DNA of 64,000 nucleotides from Wenyingzhuangia sp. 2_MG-2023 (lineage in GTDB: Bacteria; Bacteroidota; Bacteroidia; Flavobacteriales; Flavobacteriaceae). Positions 60,808 to 64,000 of this stretch are shown piece after piece. The stretch covers positions 1 to 64,000 of the forward strand of contig NZ_JAUOSB010000009.1 in the NCBI RefSeq assembly GCF_030548295.1. Reading direction: 5' to 3'. Within the stretch, counting starts at the first letter, position 1; the number at the start of each line of letters is the position of its first letter. A program made the translations under genes and the position numbers. The notes beneath the pieces were generated by a model, which saw only the letters and a list, made by a program, of their open reading frames with translations, did not search any database and was not told the origin of the DNA.

Positions 60808-60996
60808 ATGTTTTCTACGGGACAATGGTACTTTGCTATCTTTTTTGTGGTTGCTTTTACAATCGCCATGATTTGGAGCTATCGTAAAGATTTAAAACGT
60901 CATAAAATTCATTACAAAAATACAGCTATCCAAGTATTTCTTTATGGTATTTTGGTAACAGTCGCCTTTATCATAATTAGGATTGCTTTAAAATAA
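60808..60996 (+). CDS. Small two-helix membrane protein, function unknown
   Basis: This 62-residue protein has TM1 at about 7-24 (YFAIFFVVAFTIAMIWSY), a basic loop (RKDLKRHKIHYK) and TM2 at about 41-60. The basic loop predicts both ends outside. It is a recognisable conserved flavobacterial family of the type '...W..RKD...H...YK', but no function is known. It ends 1 base before the stop of the convergent potassium channel gene. Confidence 0.8.
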   Translation: MFSTGQWYFAIFFVVAFTIAMIWSYRKDLKRHKIHYKNTAIQVFLYGILVTVAFIIIRIALK

Positions 60997-60997
60997 G

Positions 60998-61912
60998 CTA
61001 TATTTTTTCTAAATAATTCAATTGATCATGGTCTACAATGGTAAACCCCTCTTCATCAAAAGCGTAAGAAGAACCAAATTGGTATCCTATTTTTAGCTGC
61101 TCAAAGTTATAGGAATGTAGTTGGTACAAATTCTGATTGAATGCCTCTTCGTGGTATTTGAAAAGGATGTATATTTCAGCTTCCAGGTTTTGTAATTCAT
61201 CTTCTGTGTACTTAAACAGTGGACTATCTTCATTCATTTTATGAACCAATGTCCACATAGTCGGCAAATACATAATTTTATTACGTTCTAATTGAAGTTG
61301 GTAAAACGCTCGTTTGAATTCACCATTCTCTCCTTTCTCTGTAATATTGATCACGGCATTCAACTCTGGTTCAATCATCAAATTTGTTCTCTTATTCATC
61401 ACCCGAAACATCATTGCTCTGGAGTCATCAAAATTTCTAATAATAAGATGGTCTGAAAATTTAATTTTTGCTTTGGGTTTTGAAAACCTACCGTACATAA
61501 GACCTGTAATAAAAGAGAATGATGTTAAACCTATCAAGGCTTCAAATGAAGAAACAAAACCAGCTAAAACACCGCTTGGAGCTACAGCACCATAACCTAC
61601 TGTAGTTAGTGTTTGTGCACTAAAAAAAAATAGGTTGACAAAGTCTAACCAAAAACTTCCTGAAGGAGCAAAAAAATCTGCAGCTCCAATAAAAAAGTAA
61701 AAAAAGGCAAAACCAATATTCATGACTATATAACCAATCAAAACATAAGTTAAAAACAAGCCCCAAGAAATCTCAATCAAATACGTATATAAATCGTCTA
61801 TACTTTTTGGCTTGTTAATGTGTCTTACATTGGATTTTCCATCAACAATAATTCTCTGAGCATTGCTATTGGACTTGTAACCTACACCAGGATCTTTTAA
61901 TACTTTTGCCAT
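60998..61912 (-). CDS. Inward rectifier potassium channel (Kir/KirBac type)
   Basis: This 304-residue channel has a cytosolic N-terminal slide region (about 35-48), TM1 (about 50-75) and a pore loop with the filter TTVGYG (about 101-106). TM2 (about 115-140) and a C-terminal cytosolic immunoglobulin-like domain (about 150-290) follow, the latter with FKRAFYQLQLERNKIMYLPTMWTLVHKM. This is the KirBac layout. It forms a tetramer and conducts potassium through the inner membrane. Gating ligand is unknown. The ATG is 9 bases after the U-tract of the surA terminator and no promoter is visible in between. Confidence 0.92.
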   Translation of the reverse strand: MAKVLKDPGVGYKSNSNAQRIIVDGKSNVRHINKPKSIDDLYTYLIEISWGLFLTYVLIGYIVMNIGFAFFYFFIGAADFFAPSGSFWLDFVNLFFFSAQTLTTVGYGAVAPSGVLAGFVSSFEALIGLTSFSFITGLMYGRFSKPKAKIKFSDHLIIRNFDDSRAMMFRVMNKRTNLMIEPELNAVINITEKGENGEFKRAFYQLQLERNKIMYLPTMWTLVHKMNEDSPLFKYTEDELQNLEAEIYILFKYHEEAFNQNLYQLHSYNFEQLKIGYQFGSSYAFDEEGFTIVDHDQLNYLEKI

Positions 61913-61921
61913 TTGTATTTC

Positions 61922-61952
61922 AAAAAAAAACAGCCTTGATTACTCAAGACTG
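61922..61952 (-). terminator. Intrinsic terminator after surA, immediately before the Kir gene
   Basis: On the minus strand the stem CAGUCUUGA / UCAAGGCUG (loop GUAA) uses a G-U pair that would be a mismatch on the plus strand, so it is oriented leftward. It is followed by nine U residues. The Kir start codon is 9 bases past the U-run. Confidence 0.85.
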
Positions 61953-61963
61953 CTTGTTACTGT

Positions 61964-63319
61964 TTAATGCACCCAGTTGTATTCGTATTTACATTCTTTG
62001 TGAGCATCTGTGAGTTTTACATACGTATCTTTTATTCTAGACTTGTACCATTTAGCAAGCGTTTCTTGCTCTTTTTTCTTCATAGCCAATTCTTGAATTT
62101 TCACATAATCTTTTACCAAGTCAGCTTGATGAGCATCTGTTCTCTGACTCACTTTGATAATCTTATACATTTTTTCTCCTCCATTTGCTTCTTCATAGAA
62201 AACATCTGTAAGCTCATTTTGTTTTAATTTATCTACTCTAGAGAATAATTTGGCATCCATTTTATTCAATTCAAACTTAGAGTCATTTGTATATGGATTC
62301 ATTAATTTCCCTTTGTTTAATCGTGTTGCTAAATCGTCAGAATATTTAGTTACTGCATCGTCAAAAGTAATTTCACCTGCTACAATTTGAGCTCTTATAG
62401 ACTCTAACTTTTCTTTTGCAGATTCTAACTTAGCTTCTTCAATTTTAGGTTGCATCAATATGTGTCTTACCACTCTTAGCTGTCCTTTGATTTTTTCTAC
62501 TTGCAATATGTGATACCCAAATTGAGATTCAAAAGGCTCAGAAACCTCACCTTCTTCCAAACTAAAAGCAGCTTCTTTAAATTCTTTTACAAATTGGCTT
62601 TCTCTCGTAATTTCATACTTCCCTCCGTTTTGCGCTACTCCTGGATCTTCAGAATACAAGATAGCTTTTAAACGCATGCTATACCCACCTTCTATATCTT
62701 CCTTAATTTTTTTCAATTTGTCTAACACTTCTTTTACCGCTTCTTCTGTAGGTTGAGCTTCAATTGTGATTTGAGACAACTCTACCTCAATACCAAAGTT
62801 TGGCAAATCTCCCTTGGTTTTTAAATCACTGTAAAAAAACCTTACTTCTTCTGGAGTTACAACTACATCTTTTATTACATCTTGTCTTTCTCTCTGAATC
62901 AATAAATTTTCTCTTTCAATTCTTGTCAACTCAGATCTTAAGTCTTCTAAATCATCAAACCCGTATAGTTCAACAACCTTATTCATATCCCCAACTTGCT
63001 TTTTGAAATGTGCTAAAGTACGCTCTACACCAGCATCTACTTCTGCATCGGCAACCAAAACACTATCAATAACCGCTTGATGTGCCAATAATTTTTGTGA
63101 CATAATGTCTTCCATAATTTCACAATCATCAACATCTACCTTTCCTCCAGATTGAGATTCTATCTCTTGTTTGTATTTGACGATATCTGAATCTAAAATA
63201 ATTTTATCTCCTACCACGGCTGCAACACCATCAATTTTAATCCTTTGCTGAGCATAAGTAGTGCTACTAAAGCTTAATAGGATTAACCATAACGCATGGT
63301 AACTTTTAATGAACTTCAT
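61964..63319 (-). CDS. Periplasmic peptidyl-prolyl isomerase/chaperone SurA-like
   Basis: This 451-residue protein has a signal peptide (cleaved near 23, in STTYAQQ), a SurA N-terminal helical domain (VAAVVGDKIILDSDIVKYKQ, about 33-52) and two parvulin domains. The first covers about 175-275 with GGKYEITRESQFVKEFKEAAFSLEEGEVSEPFESQFGYHILQ. The second spans about 280-390 and starts VRHILMQPK. It folds outer membrane proteins in the periplasm. It overlaps the upstream gene by 14 bases. A terminator follows. Confidence 0.92.
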   Translation of the reverse strand: MKFIKSYHALWLILLSFSSTTYAQQRIKIDGVAAVVGDKIILDSDIVKYKQEIESQSGGKVDVDDCEIMEDIMSQKLLAHQAVIDSVLVADAEVDAGVERTLAHFKKQVGDMNKVVELYGFDDLEDLRSELTRIERENLLIQRERQDVIKDVVVTPEEVRFFYSDLKTKGDLPNFGIEVELSQITIEAQPTEEAVKEVLDKLKKIKEDIEGGYSMRLKAILYSEDPGVAQNGGKYEITRESQFVKEFKEAAFSLEEGEVSEPFESQFGYHILQVEKIKGQLRVVRHILMQPKIEEAKLESAKEKLESIRAQIVAGEITFDDAVTKYSDDLATRLNKGKLMNPYTNDSKFELNKMDAKLFSRVDKLKQNELTDVFYEEANGGEKMYKIIKVSQRTDAHQADLVKDYVKIQELAMKKKEQETLAKWYKSRIKDTYVKLTDAHKECKYEYNWVH

Positions 63320-64000
63320 ACTTTTGTTGTTTTACTGCATCCTCAATCAAAATTTGTTCCATTTGATTGAAAAATTGAATCTTATTTTTGTGTAACAATA
63401 TATTTTTAATAGTAGGCTCTATGTACTCTATTGGAGCAACATCCCCTTCATTCAAAACATCTTTTATATAAATATAATAAATACTTCTATCCGCAACTCT
63501 TATTTCTATCAATCCGTTTTGTCTGGTCAACTGATAATTACTCAGTACAGGAAAATCTGGCCTGTTACTGTATACTCCTTTTAATGCAATCCATGTAGAA
63601 TCATTAAAATAGTAATCATCGTAATTTGAGTAATCTGACAACAGCTTTTGCTTATCTTCAAAATCGTTAGATTGAAATAACTTTTTTATTTCGTACCTGT
63701 TTTTACTTTCAGCATCCAAATGTATGTATTTAAACTTTACCAAAACTTCATTTAATTTAAAGTTTGCCTGGTTGTGAACATAAAAGCTGTCAATTTCACT
63801 TTTAAAAACTAAGGTATCTAATTTTTTGTTTACTAGCGCATTTTTATAATAAGACACGTACAATTCTTCTTTATACTTATCTATCATCTGATCCAATTCT
63901 TCTGTATTGTCTAGATTGATCAATGCATTTCTGTATAACAATTTCTGTTTTGCCCAACGCTGAATGTATTGTTGAGTAACTTTTAAACTATCTACAATAG
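63306..64000 (-). CDS. Periplasmic foldase-like protein upstream of surA (partial, continues off the right edge)
   Basis: A frame open from the right edge encodes the last 230 or so residues of a protein whose true start is outside the window. It begins here VDSLKVTQQYIQRWAKQKLLYRNALINL, a SurA-like N-terminal helix ('v....Y...w...k.l...A'). The rest, with a repeated helix-rich pattern and a C-terminal IKNILLHKNKIQFFNQMEQILI, resembles the parvulin-linked proteins that flank surA in Flavobacteriaceae. An ordinary parvulin domain is not obvious in the visible part. It overlaps surA by 14 bases, so they are co-translated. Confidence 0.75.
   Translation of the reverse strand, partial: IVDSLKVTQQYIQRWAKQKLLYRNALINLDNTEELDQMIDKYKEELYVSYYKNALVNKKLDTLVFKSEIDSFYVHNQANFKLNEVLVKFKYIHLDAESKNRYEIKKLFQSNDFEDKQKLLSDYSNYDDYYFNDSTWIALKGVYSNRPDFPVLSNYQLTRQNGLIEIRVADRSIYYIYIKDVLNEGDVAPIEYIEPTIKNILLHKNKIQFFNQMEQILIEDAVKQQKYEVH

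Noticed and set aside
1-64000. CRISPR arrays, restriction-modification, toxin-antitoxin or phage genes
   Set aside because: No repeated spacer pattern and no recognisable defence or phage motifs were seen; the MORN/YwqK-like gene at 10.9 kb is often called an 'antitoxin' in databases but has no toxin partner.

Overview
The window looks like chromosomal DNA from a marine-type member of the Flavobacteriaceae (Bacteroidota). The evidence is AT-rich sequence, almost no Shine-Dalgarno sites, repeated promoters of the form TTG-N17..23-TAnnTTTG, flavobacterial families (DUF3098, DUF4199, DUF2027-Smr, YaiO-like barrels, an RND pump with extra helices) and mevalonate-pathway genes. I cannot name the genus. 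Nearly all of it is housekeeping sequence; the only mobile DNA is a transposase tail at the left edge.

Layout. 1-500: IS transposase C-terminus and a CAU-anticodon tRNA. 0.5-8.2 kb: a polyprenyl diphosphate synthase, then a TetR regulator with a TolC/adaptor/RND tripartite efflux operon. 8.3-12 kb: recX, a small lipoprotein, a thioredoxin-like protein, and a MORN-type protein whose TonB C-terminal domain lies in the -1 frame. 12-16.5 kb: a leftward envelope cluster (ftsX, DUF3098, uppP, truB) divergent from rbfA and a LolC/E-type permease. 16.5-22.2 kb: dusB, ferredoxin, a DEAD-box helicase, a polytopic membrane protein, an RluA-type pseudouridine synthase and the SRP RNA gene. 22.3-27.4 kb: DUF4199 protein, GT2 glycosyltransferase, phosphosugar mutase, MsbA-type ABC exporter. 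27.6-34.2 kb: Smr protein, ArsC-like phosphatase, tRNA-Leu, M20 dipeptidase, OsmC protein, two hydrolases, a YjbR protein, a semialdehyde dehydrogenase. 34.2-40.7 kb: hemW, ruvC, a 44-residue membrane ORF and mnmD leftward; ilvE, nadA, nadB rightward.

40.7-47.9 kb is the most system-like part: a tightly packed six-gene operon encoding a TPR/beta-barrel outer membrane protein, a cellulose-synthase-like GT2, RfbF and RfbG (CDP-glucose to CDP-4-keto-6-deoxyglucose), a nucleotide-sugar reductase/epimerase and a membrane-anchored GH26-type hydrolase. This looks like a self-contained synthase-dependent exopolysaccharide machine using a CDP-6-deoxysugar. 48-53 kb: guaC, a uracil-DNA glycosylase-family protein, DoxX, accA, a CpsB-type phosphatase and an RluB-type enzyme. 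53.2-56.2 kb: mvaD, mevalonate kinase and a UbiA prenyltransferase. 56.3-64 kb: a small conserved protein, a pentapeptide-repeat protein, a flavoprotein, a HAD phosphatase, a sugar-lactone oxidase, a MazG-like protein, a Kir-type potassium channel, and SurA-type chaperones running off the right edge.

All assignments come from reading motifs and context; no database search was run.
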